A stretch of 64,000 nucleotides of DNA from Muscardinus avellanarius (GCA_963383645.1 OY726560.1:69627023-69691022); one strand, 5' to 3'; counted from the stretch's first letter, positions 18,990-31,876 are shown. Notes: generated from the letters alone by a model not told the origin. Made by a program: numbers and translations.

Positions 18990-19385
18990 GTAGGACTTCC
19001 AAGGAAGAGATAAACTGTAATTGATCGGGTGTGGAGAAGTAGAAACTCTAATACATTATTGGTGGAATTGCAAATTAATGCAACCACTTCGAAAACAGCA
19101 TGGAAGATCCTCAGAAGAATGAAAACAAACTTTCCATATGACCCAGCAATACCATCTATGGGTATCTACCCCCAAAAATGAAAACCAAACTACCAAACCA
19201 ATGCAAGAGTATCTATGTTCATAGATGCACAATTCATTATTCTCAAACTATGGAACCAGCCAAGATGTCCATCAACAGATGAGTGAATTAAAAAACTATG
19301 GGATATGTACACAATGGAATTTTACCCAGCCATAAAGGAAAACAAAATTATGGCATCTACAGGGAGATGTCACAAAAAAGTAAGA
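18990..19385 (+). pseudogene. L1 ORF2 3' end within composite 3
   Basis: Plus-strand blocks attattggtggaattgcaaa, ccatatgacccagcaatacc, ccaagatgtccatcaacaga and acacaatggaattttaccca are the classic end of L1 ORF2. Frames are broken. It joins directly to the shared 3'UTR (19386-19705). Confidence 0.85.
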
Positions 19386-19717
19386 AATCAGATGCTTTCC
19401 CTAATATGCAAAAACTAGGGAGAAATGGGAACTCTAGTTGAAGAAGGGGCCCTATAGAAGAGCAAATAAGGTGTCCTTTCTGAAGGGATGGGCGGGAGAT
19501 GGAATCTCTTTAAAACACATGATGTACTTAAACAAACATATCAAAGTCAATCACTAAATCAAGCATGGAATGAGAGAAGAGGAGGGAACGGGATGGGGAT
19601 CAGATAAAGGCTAATTGGGTGATGTGTGCATGTATATCTTCACAAATTTTGTATTCCATTAAGATGTTTGACTACAGTGCACCAATATAAATATATTAAA
19701 AAGAAAACAAATACATA

Positions 19718-19880
19718 TTTACACATATGATCTCGCTTAATATATACAATTTCATCTAATAGTCTTAGGCAGCAAATGCTACCAATAATCCCAGAATGAT
19801 AATGCTAGAAGGCAGCAGAGCGGTGATGCAAAGGCAACCCAGGCACCTGTCTCCAGGCCTGTGCTCTCAAGACTGTGCTT
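19718..19880 (+). repeat. MIR, right half
   Basis: cacatatgatctcgcttaat and later aggcacctgtctccaggcct fit a MIR whose left half is at 15050-15110. 19881-20204 beyond it is unassigned. Confidence 0.5.
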
Positions 19881-20204
19881 CATTTCCTCAAGGACAGTGA
19901 CTTCGTGTTTTAGTTAATACCAAAGCATATATTTCTGGTTCTCTTTTTAATTAAATAAGAAAAGCATGATTTCACATGCCATTTGGCACTGTTCACTTAT
20001 TGTCTATATTCTAGTTTTGTACTCAGTTCAGTTCTATAAACACTCGTTAAATAACTATTCTATACTCATCATGGTGATCATCACTATGGAGATATAGCAT
20101 CTTCCCCAGGAGAGTATGCCATTTTATGCATGAGATAAAATGTATATACAGGAAACATATCATTGCAACATATATCAGCAAATACAAAAAGGTGTGATAA
20201 CAAT

Positions 20205-20560
20205 TGTCATAGTGTGTTGGAGCTGCTATAGCAAAAACTATTATAAAGTCAGTGGCTTACACAATAAACATTTATTTCTCATATTGCTGGGTGCTGGGAA
20301 GTCCAAGATCAGGGTGGCAACAGATTTTGTCTGATAAGCCATTTCCTGGCTTCACAAAAGGTGTTTTCCCATTGTGTATTCACATGGTAGAAAGATTTAC
20401 TGAGCTCTCTGGGGCCACATCTACATGGGCACTAATCGAATTCATGAATATCCCACCCTCATGACCTCGTTATCTTAAAAAGCTCCTAATGCCATCCCAT
20501 TGGGGATTAGGTTTTCAGTATATGATTTCTGGGGATCACAAACATCCAGTCCTAAGCACC
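20205..20560 (-). repeat. Solo LTR, MLT1-like (ERVL-MaLR), reversed
   Basis: gtcagtggcttacacaataa, gctgggaagtccaagatcag, cccaccctcatgacctcgtt and ggggattaggttttcagtat are in the order of a reversed MLT1-type LTR. No internal viral sequence seen. Confidence 0.7.
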
Positions 20561-21284
20561 AACTGTATCCAGAGCTTATAGAATGAATGTAGAGTAAGGA
20601 GCTGCCTGGGGAAGTGTCCATCTGAAAACAGCCAGCAGGAAGTCTTCAAGCTCTCGACCTCCAACACATGCCACGTGCTGGGTCAGATCTTCTCAGGTGT
20701 GGGAAGGAAATAGATCTTAAACAAAACCTAGAAAAAAATATAGGCTTTTGAGTGCTTGTGGAATGTGAAGGGAGGAAGTAGCAGACATGGAGAAGAAATA
20801 ATAAAGGTGCAGCAAGAGGAAAGAAGACAAAATATGCCTAAAAGTACATCTATACATTTCATTCAAATTGTAAGGTCTGAGGACATAGGTGGGGGTAATT
20901 AGACTTAAAGCTCTTCTTTAAGAAGCTGTCAGCTTCTAGATCTACTCATCAGCGTAGCCACTTCTCTTTTTGCCAGCGACTACATCTTAGTGTAATCTTT
21001 AACCTCCTGGTGATCATCTCGAGCTCTAGCTTTAAACCTGTAGAATGTCCCCTAACAATTCCCATCTGCCCATGTCCTTCCATGAGTAATGACTGGGAGA
21101 AAAAATGTTATTCTGTTCTCATGATTATTCTACTCTCATCTGGATGATTGCTAGGAGGGTTCTATCTGTTCAGCCTTCTACCAGGATCTCTCTGAACCAG
21201 TGCCTCCTACGCCACAGAGATTATCCTTCCAAACTGTAATTCAGATAATTAGTATTGTCATAGCTTCATCTTCATCATCATTAC
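20561..21284. other. Unassigned sequence
   Basis: Nothing recognised. Confidence 0.4.
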
Positions 21285-21465
21285 CACCACCAACACCATC
21301 TATGCAATCTGTTTACATATATTATCCCATTAATTCTCATACATACAAACATCAGCTGTATTCCTATTTTACACATGATGAAACAAATACAAATGGTCAA
21401 AGCCACATAGCTGATTAAAGATAGCATTGGAATCCAGGTCTAACTCCAATGCTCATCTGAGCCAC
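21285..21465 (+). repeat. MIR SINE
   Basis: atattatcccattaattctc, attttacacatgatgaaaca, aaagccacatagctgattaa and ggaatccaggtctaactcca follow the MIR consensus order. 21466-22299 beyond it is unassigned. Confidence 0.7.
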
Positions 21466-22299
21466 TTTTCTATCCTGCCTATCATTTCCCTCTGCAAAAA
21501 TTTAGTCTGTAGGACGATGGAGTAGTGCTAACTGTGTCTAAACATGCTACTTTTTGACATAAGAAGGATTACCTTGTAAGGACCTCTATATATCTAAAGT
21601 CTCCCAAAGATCTATTTCTCCACAAAAACCTTTCTAACCAGTAATTATGCTTAATATCTGTCTCAAACATCATTGTCACTCCCCTAATCAAAAAAGCCTG
21701 ATTTCACAACTTAGGAAAAAAAAAAGAGTGATTTGCTAATGGATTTTTGGAGATTCTGGATTCAGAATGTGAGGCCAGGGCCTAAAGCTCAGGGCAGAGA
21801 GATGGAAAGTGCAAGGCTCTGCTCTCACATCATGGAGGCTGGAAGCAGAGACAGCAAGCAAACAGAGGAGAATACCATAATGGTATCCAGGGCCATACCC
21901 CCAGGGACCCCTACTTACCAACCAAGCTTATTTCTGTGAGGACTAGGGAGACATTCTAAATCCAACCCATTACAATATCTCTGCCTACACAGACAATGAT
22001 AACATTTTACTCTAGGAAACCATTGTGCTTCTTCAAAAGAAGCAAAATGATGCGAGGAACAGTATATCTTTCTAGTATTTTTTTTTATTTCAGAAGAATG
22101 TTAAATATATAGAAAATGTGTAAGAATTAGTATAAAGAAAATTTTTTCTAAACTGCTTTAACAGTAAGTTGCTTCCTCACACTGAATTCTTGAGAGAGTA
22201 TTTCCCTCAAACAAGGGCATTTTCTTAAAAATCACAATAGGGCCTTCAAATAAGAGACGAGCTTGAGACATCATTCTCAGACCCTGCTCAGTTTACACT

Positions 22300-22740
22300 A
22301 ATTTCTCCCATTGTGGCCTTTATGGTAAAAGTAGCTGCAGAGAACCACACCATCGGACTGTCATTTCTCTTTCATTTCCCTCAGTCTCCCCTGGTCTTTC
22401 ATGACCTTGATACTTTTGAACATTCTGTCCCAGTTATCTTATGGAACACCTCAGTTTAGGTTTGTCTGATGTTGCCTCGTGACTAGAATCTTGTTACACT
22501 TCTTTGGCAGGAACACCAGAGAATGGTGCTGTGTTCTCATCGATCCTATCAAGTGGCACAAGGTGCAGTGTGTTCCATGATCGAGGATGTTCACTGTGAT
22601 TACTTGATTGAGAAGGTGCCTGCTAGGTCAGCCTCCTCTGCTGGTCTTTCTCTAAGTGCTTTGTGGGGAAGCACTTTAAAACTCTTTAATGTCCTGCCCC
22701 TCATTTTGTATTCTCAGCAATGCTAGTAGAGTTCCTGGCA
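22300..22740. repeat. Ancient L1M-type 3'UTR fragment
   Basis: tttggcaggaacaccagaga, atcctatcaagtggcacaag and ttgattgagaaggtgcctgc are familiar from old mammalian L1M 3' regions. Orientation not settled. 22741-23180 beyond is unassigned. Confidence 0.5.
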
Positions 22741-23184
22741 TCTATTTTTTAACTAAATTAATGGAGAGCTTTAAATCACTAAGATTAAATTTTTGAAATT
22801 TATCCTATAGGCAATTTGTAGTGCTTAAACATTGAGGATATGGTAGAGAAATTGAAGGTGTGGTAATAGGATTAATTGGACTGCTCCATAGAAGATGGAT
22901 TAGAATAGGAATTAAAAGTGGAGGTTTACAAGTTGTCTCTTTATTTGGTCAAGTATAAAGATTCTTACATATTTACATGATTATAATAAGATTTTGAATA
23001 ATCAGAGTATGGTATACCAAGCTCCATCCACTCTCTAAATAATTACTTGGGATACAACAGAGATTCCAGATGATGAGAAGAAACCTCAGGGGAGCCAGGG
23101 AGGAGATAAAAGGATAGGGGTGGAGTGATACTTAGGTCCATTAATTGAAATACTACCATAGACTATGTGTATACATGTGAATAT

Positions 23185-23335
23185 ATACCAACGTCAATCT
23201 GGGTACTCTATATTGGGAGGGAGGGACATGGGAGGGGCACCAAGAATGTGTGCATGTATGTCATTGTCAACATGACTTACATTATGATGTAAGACTATAC
23301 TCCACCAACAAAAGCACAAAAAATAAACGATAATT
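23185..23335 (+). repeat. Repeat segment paired with 26325-26460
   Basis: aatctgggtactctatattgggagggaggg and cattgtcaacatgac, ttacattatgatgt recur at 26325-26460. The look (G-rich, then gtgcatgtatgtc, then A-rich end) is that of an older L1-type 3' end. Confidence 0.6.
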
Positions 23336-24726
23336 ATTTGCTTTAAACATTGCTGGAGAACATGATGCTGATTATAATGTCTAGGGAATGGAGTCAAGCA
23401 TGTGTAGCATGAAGATGCCGAGTCACAAAAGAGGTAGGAAAGGTTCTCTAAAAAGAAAGTTGGAGATAGCCTAGGTATCCTTTTTGATCGTGCCCTGGTG
23501 TCAGCTGGAACCCCCACTTAGAGTGTCAATATACAGGTTAAAAAGGCAAGGACACTTGAAAAGATAGCAAAGCTTAGTTTTCTATGATTCAACCCTATTG
23601 TTCCCTTGTCCCCTTTCCCAGTTCGTTCTGGTAGGAAAAAACTGAGATCAAGAAATTCTAAATCCCTCTCCCTTGCACTTCTTCTCCCCACCCCACAATT
23701 AACTATATAGTTTACTACATTATAGGAAGACTTTCTCTTTCCCCAGGGACCCCTGTTAGCCCTTACTGCTCTCTGTCCCTCTGAAGATCAAAGGTCTTGC
23801 AGAAGGCTTAACTCCCCTACTTTTGAAAGCTTTGTATTTCTTCCCAGCATATACATGTGCTCAAGGACAGGAGGTCTGAGAAACCCAAATCTGAGAAATG
23901 TAGCTTTCTCACCACTGAGGAAGCCCATGAATCTGATCAGCAGTACTAAATGCCATGAAAGATAGAGTCTAGCAGGCACTGTTAGAGCAGCAGTGTTTCT
24001 TTCATAATTACAACATTTTCTTCATTTTGTTGTGTGATAGTTTGGAAACACAGCCCTGCCAAAAGTATATCTGGGAAATAAGATTTTTTTGGTTCAAAAT
24101 ATCAGGAACAGAAAGCATTAGTGTAGAATCTCATGTTTATGAAGCTATAGGCAGATTTCCTATTTTGCCACCTTCTCTGAATGACTTGGACCATGATACC
24201 TGTGATTTTGAGCTGTGGTACAGAGGGATTTATGTTAAGAGTTGTCAAGGCCTTAATGGGACAAACAGAAAAAATAAGAGGGCTTGTCTGTATCTTTTTA
24301 TAAGCAAAACTTGAGCTAGATAGAATATTGCTAGTATTCAAAGGCAGTTCTCCTTTTCCTATAAAATTATAATGACAAAAAGTGGACAGAAATCTGAAGG
24401 TTGTGTATTTATCAGCATTGTGCAGGGGTTGTGGGCAGGGTAGTGCCATTGTTCTGAGGCTGAATTCCCAGAAGACACTAGGACTGGCCTGTTAGTCTAC
24501 CCAGCTTCTTCTCTGTGTGTGTGTTGGAGAAGGAGAATAATATGAGATCTAGATTACCTACCAGTTAGAAAATCATCCCCTGATCAACCTAGATAAAATT
24601 TCATATTGAACTTTATAGGTCTCATGTAAATATTAAATGATTTATAAATAAATATCATTGGTAGTATAGTTATGGGATTATAAGAATATACCAACATATG
24701 AGGCAAAGGGAAATTTCAGGTGGCTC
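23336..24726. other. Unassigned sequence
   Basis: No gene or named repeat recognised. Short frames around 24027-24449 lie on both strands and look like chance. Confidence 0.4.
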
Positions 24727-24740
24727 TTATGAAACAACTT

Positions 24741-24936
24741 TTTTTTTTTGGTGGTACTGGGGTTCCTGGAAGCCCTTCTACCTCCGGGCTACACTCCCAG
24801 ACCTAGTTTTTTATATTTTTTATTTGGAAACAGGGTCTCCTAAGCCAGCGCGTGCGGCTGGCTTCGAACCTGCGCGATCCTCCTGTCTCTGCCTCCCAAG
24901 CACGGGGATTACAAGTGTGCGCCACCACGCCCGGCT
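24741..24936 (-). mobile_element. B1-dID SINE (short form), reversed
   Basis: Poly-T, ggtactggggttcctggaag, then a reversed B1 head ending cgcccggc. TSD TTATGAAACAACTT at about 24727-24740 and 24937-24950. A young copy, since CpGs are largely intact. Confidence 0.92.
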
Positions 24937-24959
24937 TTATGAAACAACTTCTAGGGAAA

Positions 24960-25691
24960 ATGTCACAGGCCAGCTAGTCCAATGGGGCGCGAGTTTGCTC
25001 ACGGTCGATGGTCTCAGTAAAGGTGGGGAAGGATAGAGTGATTCTACCACAGATTCTTATCTGTAGCGGTTCTTTCCTAGTAAAATAATCCTATGATCGG
25101 CGCTTTAAAAAGAACCTGACATGGATCGATGCTTCTTGTGCAATCGAACACTTTATTTTGGACACAAGATTTTTTATATATTCCCCTCTCCCAGTGAATT
25201 TCTAGTAAAAAGAAGTGCAAAACACCCAAGGTACAAAAGAGAGATACACATGCAAATTACCAACCCTGAACAAGACAAAAGTAAAGCCTGGGATATTCCA
25301 GGTCTTTGTGTTTGAAATCAGTCCCATTATCTCAGGTGGGCCTTGTGCTCCCGAGCCCAGCCCCCTTTGGCCTTGCAGCTGCAGAGGCTTCTATTTGGCT
25401 AAAAGTCACACCCAAAAATCACTTGAAGAATCCAGTTTGTTTTTAAGAGTTTTCTTTAACCCTTTCGGAGCTCATTCCTAGGGCTTAGTCCAATGTCCTC
25501 CTTTATAATGGGGGACAAAGTCTGATATTCCAGCTTTCATATAGTTATCGTAAGGAAAATCCGTGTTCCTTCATGATGATCTAGGGAATTTCGATGAATG
25601 TCTGCTGGATTTTGTCTGCAATACTATCCGCTGTCTGAAAACTTAAACAAACTCATGACACAGTTTAGCAGGTAAACACCAAGAAATAACA
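24960..25691 (-). repeat. Candidate solo LTR, reversed
   Basis: Read on the minus strand: starts near TGTTATTTCTTGG, has an atatataaaaaat TATA-like box, then AATAAAGTGTTCG as a poly-A signal, and ends near GGCCTGTGACA. That order and the TG...CA ends suggest an LTR, but I see no convincing TSD and cannot name a family. The ends are uncertain. Confidence 0.4.
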
Positions 25692-26324
25692 TGAAGTCTA
25701 TAGATTTAGTTGTCAGATATATTTCTCTAGCAGCTGAGCATTTTCCTTCTTTTAATAATCCATATTCCTATCACTAACCTTCTGCAACTTTCTTTTCTTT
25801 TCTGATTACCCTAATTCTCTCTTTCCCATTCGGGCCAATCTCAGGATAAGCTCTTCTTCATACAAAATACTTTCTTATTCTCACCATATTTTCTTTCTTT
25901 CTTTCTTTCATCTTTACACATCTATTTTTATCTGTCCTTTGTTTTGACATAGCTATTTTTTAACCAGGTGGTGTCTGTATTGAAGGTCAAAGGTGGACTG
26001 GAATGCTGCTTCTAATTACCATTTGAACAAGGCTCATCTAATTACCATTTGAGCAAGGCTGAAAGTTTACTGGAAGGACATGGATTCAATTTTCACTCAC
26101 AGTCCTGATCTTTTTTCCACTGGAGCAATTTCATGTGGAAAGTTAAAAGAATCATTACTAAAAGAATAATAGTTATGAAAGAATATCTAAGAGTGGAGGA
26201 GTTTTTTGGCCAGAGACGATGCCCTCTCTCGGGGCTAATAATCGCCGATGACTACATGGATTCTCACACATGTAGATGCCGAGATGGAGTGGGCAGCAAA
26301 GTCTTGGCAGGAAAAGTCAGAATG
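25692..26324. other. Unassigned sequence
   Basis: Nothing recognised apart from a short ttctttcttt run near 25900. Confidence 0.4.
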
Positions 26325-26460
26325 TATTGAATCTGGGTACTCTGTATTGGGAGGGAGGGAAATGGGGAAGCACCAAGAACATGTGTGTGTCGGTCATTGT
26401 CAACATGATTTACATTATGATGTCCCATGAAAATCAAACACACAAAAAATACGTGTTGAC
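26325..26460 (+). repeat. Repeat segment paired with 23185-23335
   Basis: Shares ctgggtactctgtattggga and gtcaacatgatttacattat with the earlier copy, then diverges in an A-rich end. 26461-27129 beyond is unassigned. Confidence 0.6.
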
Positions 26461-27129
26461 TCTGACTTCAGGAGCTGGGACCATCACAATAGTCAGCCTT
26501 CTGACTCACATGGACCTCCAATGCATTTTGAAAAGTAATGTAAATCAACATTACTCAAACTGATAAAAACTTCCAGAGCCAATATAATTTAACAGGTCTT
26601 TGTGAAAAGTTCATCAATTTCACTAACACTTGTATTTCCCTTATATTTTTTGCTCACTTGACAAGATTGTACCTTTTTTTCTTTTGGGCCAGTGTTGAGA
26701 GATTATTTTTAGGTTCACTTTCAGGCACACACTGAAGTGTGAGTAGGTGGGATGACCAGCCAAAAGTTTGTAAGATTTGTAATGTATATTTTCCCTGATC
26801 AAACACATCACTGAATGGTTTGCAACAGCCCTTCTTCAGTCTGATGGTATCTGTCTTGCATTGATAGCATCTTGTATCGAAATCAAGTTTGACCTTCTTA
26901 GAGCCAAACATTTTTCCAGATGAATTACTATAGCACATTAATGATCCATCCAATGAAAATACTTGCCTACGTGTTCAAAGTGAGCTTAGAGAAATGGAAT
27001 TTATATGTTTATATTTAGGTACTTTGTTTTTCTGGGTTCCTTTGTAGGACAAAGTAGTCAACCTGCATTGAATTGCATGTTTAAGACCTACTGAAAACAA
27101 TTTCATTCTTTGCTCAAGAAATACTGAAA

Positions 27130-27477
27130 AGGGTAGGACAGTAAACAAGATAGATAAGATACATGCTTTTATAGAGTTTACATTCTAGTCAGGGAGACTA
27201 TAATCAAAAAATAAAGAAGTAAACAACATCATTACAGATTGTGACAAATGTTATAAAAGATATAAACAGGATTATAGAAAGAGAATGTAATTATTGGACT
27301 ATTCAGAAAAGACCTCTCTAAAGATATAATAATAAGACTATTGTTTGAAGGACAATAAATTAGCCATGCAGAGGTCTTAAAGTATTCTAGGCAAAAATAG
27401 AAGAAAGTGAAAAGGCAGGTTTGCCTAGCTGAGTTTAGGTGAACAGAACAGAAAACTAGTATGGCTAGAGTGTGTTA
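27130..27477 (+). repeat. Old interspersed repeat, left part
   Basis: gtttacattctagtcaggga, tgttataaaagatataaaca and ccatgcagaggtcttaaagt belong to a common old mammalian repeat that I cannot name. It resumes at 28016-28200 (ggagttttgttctaagggca) after the Tigger insertion. Confidence 0.5.
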
Positions 27478-28015
27478 CCGTAGTCCCTCTTATCTGTGGG
27501 AGATTTGTCCCAAGATCCTTAGAATGCCTGAAACTGCCTTTAGTACCAAATGCTACATATACTATGTTTTTCTTATTCATACATACATATGAAAAAGTTT
27601 TAACTTATAAATCACAGTAAGAGATTAACAACTTACCATAGGCCTTGGTAACCACAGGTACAATTGAGTTTTTCTTCCTATTAAGTCACCTTTTACCTTA
27701 AAAGAAAAATTTTATGACTTTTTGTTGGTATATTTAAATTGCCAGCATCATGACTTTTGAGATTTGGAGCCATTATTAAGTAACCAAGGGTTATTGCATA
27801 AGCACTGAGATATTGCAACAGTCAATCTGATGCTACAATGGCTACTGATTATGGATACACTGGACAAAAGAGAGGATTCAAGTCCCAGGTGGGACATAGT
27901 AGAATGGCACAATTGTTATCTTCCTACTTGGAGCATCACACAATTTAAAACGTGAATTATTTCAGACTATGTTTGATCTCAAGTAACTTAAAACATATAT
28001 AAAGGAGGACTGTGG
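27478..28015 (+). mobile_element. Tigger-type DNA transposon (non-autonomous)
   Basis: Begins tagtccctcttatctgtggg and ends aaaggaggactg, an approximate inverted pair. Internal blocks acagtaagagattaacaact, agccattattaagtaaccaa and tggatacactggacaaaaga are typical of a Tigger MITE. It splits an older repeat, which supports its ends. Confidence 0.75.
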
Positions 28016-28200
28016 TAAATAAAAGGGCAGTAAGAAATAAGGTCAGAAAGATACAACTAGTGAAAAACTCACATGGAGCCTTGGAGGACAGAAAAAAAAA
28101 AACTTGGAGTTTTGTTCTAAGGGCAGTGGGAAGCCATAAGTCTTGTTTTTAAGCAGAGGTGTGATATGATACTCTTGTTTCTAGGAATGGGCAGTCTTAA
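28016..28200 (+). repeat. Old interspersed repeat, right part
   Basis: Continues the repeat of 27130-27477: gtcagaaagatacaactagt, ttctaagggcagtgggaagc, aagcagaggtgtgatatgat. Confidence 0.5.
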
Positions 28201-29840
28201 CCATAACATAAAACAGATATCAAAAGGGAACTATCCAAAGGCTCAGTAACCTTGATTAGAAGCTGACTTTCTTCTGAAAATTAATTTCAGTGTTTGGCAT
28301 CTATTTCACACTTAATGCTGGGCTCATGAACAAAGAGAATAAGTTAGCATTATTAGAATTCCGAAACTTGCAGGGAGACTCCTGCAGAGCTAGAATTCAC
28401 CCCCTCGGAGGGGTTTTGAGCAGACACCCTGCAGAGCTAAGCTGAGACCTCTGAGGATGGAGGGGTTTGCTGGCCAGAGGGCCCTGGTCTCTCAGAAGCT
28501 GTGCAATACAACTGGTTTTGATAGAACAGAAAATAAAGCAAACTGAATCTAAATGCTATTGCTGAAACCAACTGATAACAGTAATAATTGCAGAGGGGGC
28601 AGGAGCAAAGTAATTTTATTTTTAAGGAGTGAAGTGGAAGCCCCATGCATCTTTTTCACTCATATCCTATTGATCTAACAGGTGTAAATAGGTTTAAGAA
28701 TAAACACAACTAACTCTTGCTAAGCATGCAGCTCAGATGGTGGGGGCACAGGTACACACATGGTCAATAGTGAGTCACCTGCATGCTTCAACTACCCAAC
28801 AAGTCTTGAGCACTAGTCAGCTTCCTTCATGGAAGATGTGTAAAGGGTCCATTAATCTGGAAAATCAGTTGAATAACATCTAGTGTGTCTGCTCAGGACA
28901 CTATCTTCTGGCTCATTTTGTTTCTAGCCCCAGAAGCAAAGAATTCTGTTATATGGACAGAAGATAAAATGTGGCCAGAAAAGAGTTACAAAGCTAATGG
29001 GATAGGTTAAGAACCATTAGTGAAATTTACCAAGAAGGAGAGCTCTTTTTAATTATTCTCTGTTCCTTCAACCCTGGAAACTGGAAGGACCAGGGTGAGG
29101 AGATGTGCAGAGAGGTGGCTTATGAAGGTCAGCTTCAGGCCTTGAAAGGAAAAGGTCTGATTCTCCTCCCAGAGTCCACGTACTAATCTCAAGGGCCAAA
29201 GTGATGTATGGTCCTAGAACAAAAGGTCCAGGTAGCAAGTCATCATCCTTGCTCTTGTCTGGATCCTGGGCTAAACAAATCAAGAGGAGCTTAACATTCA
29301 CAAATAGTCCCTCTTGGCTCACCAAGGTCTGAGCCCAGATAGGGATCAGGATCCAAACTCTAGCTTATAATAGAGCATGTACCGTTTTTTTGGAGTTTCT
29401 TATAGCAGTGGTACTTTTGTATGCATCATTTATCTGACATGGACCTGGGTTTCCCAGAGTTTCCAACGAGCTCTCATTTAGGGTTGGCCCCAGGAGAAAA
29501 TTCTGGGGGTTTTATAGATAGAGTTAAAGAGGTAGCCAGTCTACTGAGGTTTGATTCAGAGGACAGGGGCCTAAAACTCACACATGTTGGATGAACTCCC
29601 ATCCTATCCTCACCTTCTTCAAGTTCTGTGAAGGTATCCGTGCAGTTTTGTCGCATGCAGTTCAGCTTATCTTACAGGTACTGACATGGAGGGGGAGGCA
29701 GTGAGACAGGAGAGGTGCACATTGGCCTCCTTCTCTCTCTCCTCCATTTCTGCTGACCTGCACTGTCTCCAGTTCCACCAGACCAGAGGCAACACCCATT
29801 CCTAGACTCATTCCCCAGGTCCCATTAATGTTTCAGACCC
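28201..29840. other. Unassigned, probably single-copy sequence
   Basis: No named repeat or coding block recognised. Confidence 0.4.
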
Positions 29841-29843
29841 CAA

Positions 29844-30055
29844 AATAAAGCCTTAGCTGGCATGGTGGCATATGCCTGTGATCCCATTACTCTGGAGCTA
29901 AGATAAAGGAGGATTGCAGGCTTGAGGCTAGCCTCCGCAATTTAGTGAGACCATATTTCCAAAAAAAAAAAAATTTAAAAAGAACTGAGGGCGTAGCTTG
30001 GAGGTAGAACATGCCTGGGTTCAATTCCTAGTACCCAGAAACAACAAAAACATGC
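29844..30055 (+). mobile_element. Diverged B1-dID SINE
   Basis: agctggcatggtggcatatg, aatttagtgagaccatattt and gggttcaattcctagtaccc. More diverged than most copies here. Confidence 0.7.
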
Positions 30056-31147
30056 TTTATTCCATACCACTCAAACCTTAACTAATATAATAAGCTAAGC
30101 AAAGCTGTGAAGACCAGTTATGCCGAAACTTGAGCAACAAAGTTTACTTCTTTCTTGTTCATGGCTCACCCACTGCCGTCGTGCATGGCCATCACTCTGG
30201 GACCCTGGCTGAAGGAGCAACCTCTGTGTAGAGCACTGCTGCTTTTCAAAGCAGTTAGAACAAAGACAGGGAGGGAAATACACATTGGTTAAGGCTGTGC
30301 CTGGATGGGACTTATACTTCCTTGGCCAAAGCAATTCCAATTGCAATGCCAAAATTCAACAGGAAAACAGGTTAACATAATACAATATGTATGTGGATTT
30401 TCTCTGACACCAGATATGTGTTATTTTTGTAAACCAGTTCTGCCATTCCCCAACACCAGCTGCATCCTCAACAATTCAATTCAGTTGCAACACTGATTCC
30501 CAGAATTGGCACAGACCCCACAAGTTAAGGGTGCTGTTCCAGAAGACTGTGTCCTCTGCAGACACCAGCTGCAAAGAGAGTGTCCAGGATGCCACATTTC
30601 TCCACAACTGACTACCAGTTCAAAAGTTTCTTTGACCCTCTTCCCAGGTTCAATAATTTGCTAGAATGACTCACCAAACTCAGGAAACTGCTTTACATAC
30701 AATTCCCTGCTTGCTATAAAGAACCCACTTTAGGAACAGCCAGGTAGAAGAGATGCATAGAATAAGGTGTGAAGGGGGAAGTGTGTAGAGGTTCCCTGGC
30801 CTCTCTTTGTGTGACATCCTTCAGGTACCTCAATAGCTCATCAACTGTAAGCTTCTCTTAACATTGTAATCCAGAGGGTTTTTTAAAAGGCTTCATTATA
30901 TAGACATGATTGATAGTCACTAGCCACTGGTGACTGGCCCCTTTTCCTTCCTGAGAGGTCAGAAGATGGACTAGAAGTTCTAACCTGTAATAAAGTATTT
31001 GCTTTTTCTGGTGACTGACCCTAGTCATAAAGCTGTGTAGGATCCTGGATCCATGAGTCATCTCATTAGCATAGAGAACACAATAAATTTCAAGGGTTTT
31101 AGGAGCTCTGTGCCAGGAACTGGAGACAAAGAACAAATACTTATTGT
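30056..31147. other. Unassigned sequence
   Basis: Nothing recognised. Confidence 0.4.
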
Positions 31148-31770
31148 GCTGGTTGAATTTGCCTGTCAACTTGACTGACTTATGGGATACTCAGATGGTA
31201 AGGTATTAATTATTCTCAATGCTTCGGTAGGTGCTAAGCCCACCCCTCTTCTACTGAAAAGGAAACCAGGTGGTTCTGCTTGTGAGGAAAATGACTGGGC
31301 TGCCCCAGGTGCGTTTCCGGAGGAGTGGGCGGACTGAGTGGGGAAGATCCACCATCATGATGGGCAGGCACCGTCCAGTCAGCTGGGGGCTAGGATGGAA
31401 TACAAAGCACACAAGGAAGAATAAATTCAAGCTCTCTGTCTGGAAGCCATGTGTCTTTTAGCTCTTGTCTTTGCACAGCAGAAACCCAGGTCTGGCTACT
31501 GGTCTCTAGGATTAATATCAGTGGCCCTCAGGCTCTTGGGCCTTTGTCTCAGAAGGAGAGTTACACCATTGGCTTTCTTGGTTCTGAAGTCTTTGAAACT
31601 GGATTGAGCCACACTACCCAGCTCCCTGGTCCCCCAGCTTGCCGACAGCTTATTGTGGGACTTCTCAGCCTCTATAAGCATGTGAGCCAGTTCCTCCAAC
31701 AAATTCCTTTCCATGTATCTCTCTATAGCATATCCATTCTGTGTTTCTGGAGAACCATGACTAAAACATT
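31148..31770 (+). repeat. Solo LTR, MLT2-like (ERVL)
   Basis: Begins tgtgctggttgaatttgcct, contains ttctcagcctctataagcat and gtgagccagttcctccaaca, and ends tctggagaaccatgactaaaaca. This order fits an MLT2 LTR of the ERVL class. No internal region is seen. Confidence 0.8.
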
Positions 31771-31824
31771 TATTTTTTTATTATACCACAATATGTCACA
31801 ATAACAGATAACACACATGTGTAT

Positions 31825-31828
<4 letters not shown>

Positions 31829-31871
<43 letters not shown>
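31829..31871 (+). repeat. (CA)n microsatellite
   Basis: About 20 CA units. 31872-32570 beyond it is AT-rich and unassigned. Confidence 0.95.

Positions 31872-31876
<5 letters not shown>

Larger units (their letters stand above)
15111..19705 (+). mobile_element. Composite retroelement 3, interrupted by half-L1 copy A
   Basis: Without the later insertions (half-L1 A at 15355-18113, SINE at 18703-18895) the order is monomers (about 1.5 units), exon-like segment c, VNTR-like unit repeats, a block of unknown origin (18902-18985), an L1 ORF2 3' end, and the shared 3' tail with gactacagtgcaccaatata. This matches composite 1 in its order of monomer, exon, VNTR and tail, but it keeps ORF2-derived sequence that composite 1 lacks. 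The 5' side is truncated. The flanks are both parts of one MIR. Confidence 0.75.

Noticed and set aside
26654..26953. 99-codon minus-strand frame with several Cys
   Set aside because: No zinc-finger or other spacing fits a known domain, there is no second copy, and no supporting start or splice context.
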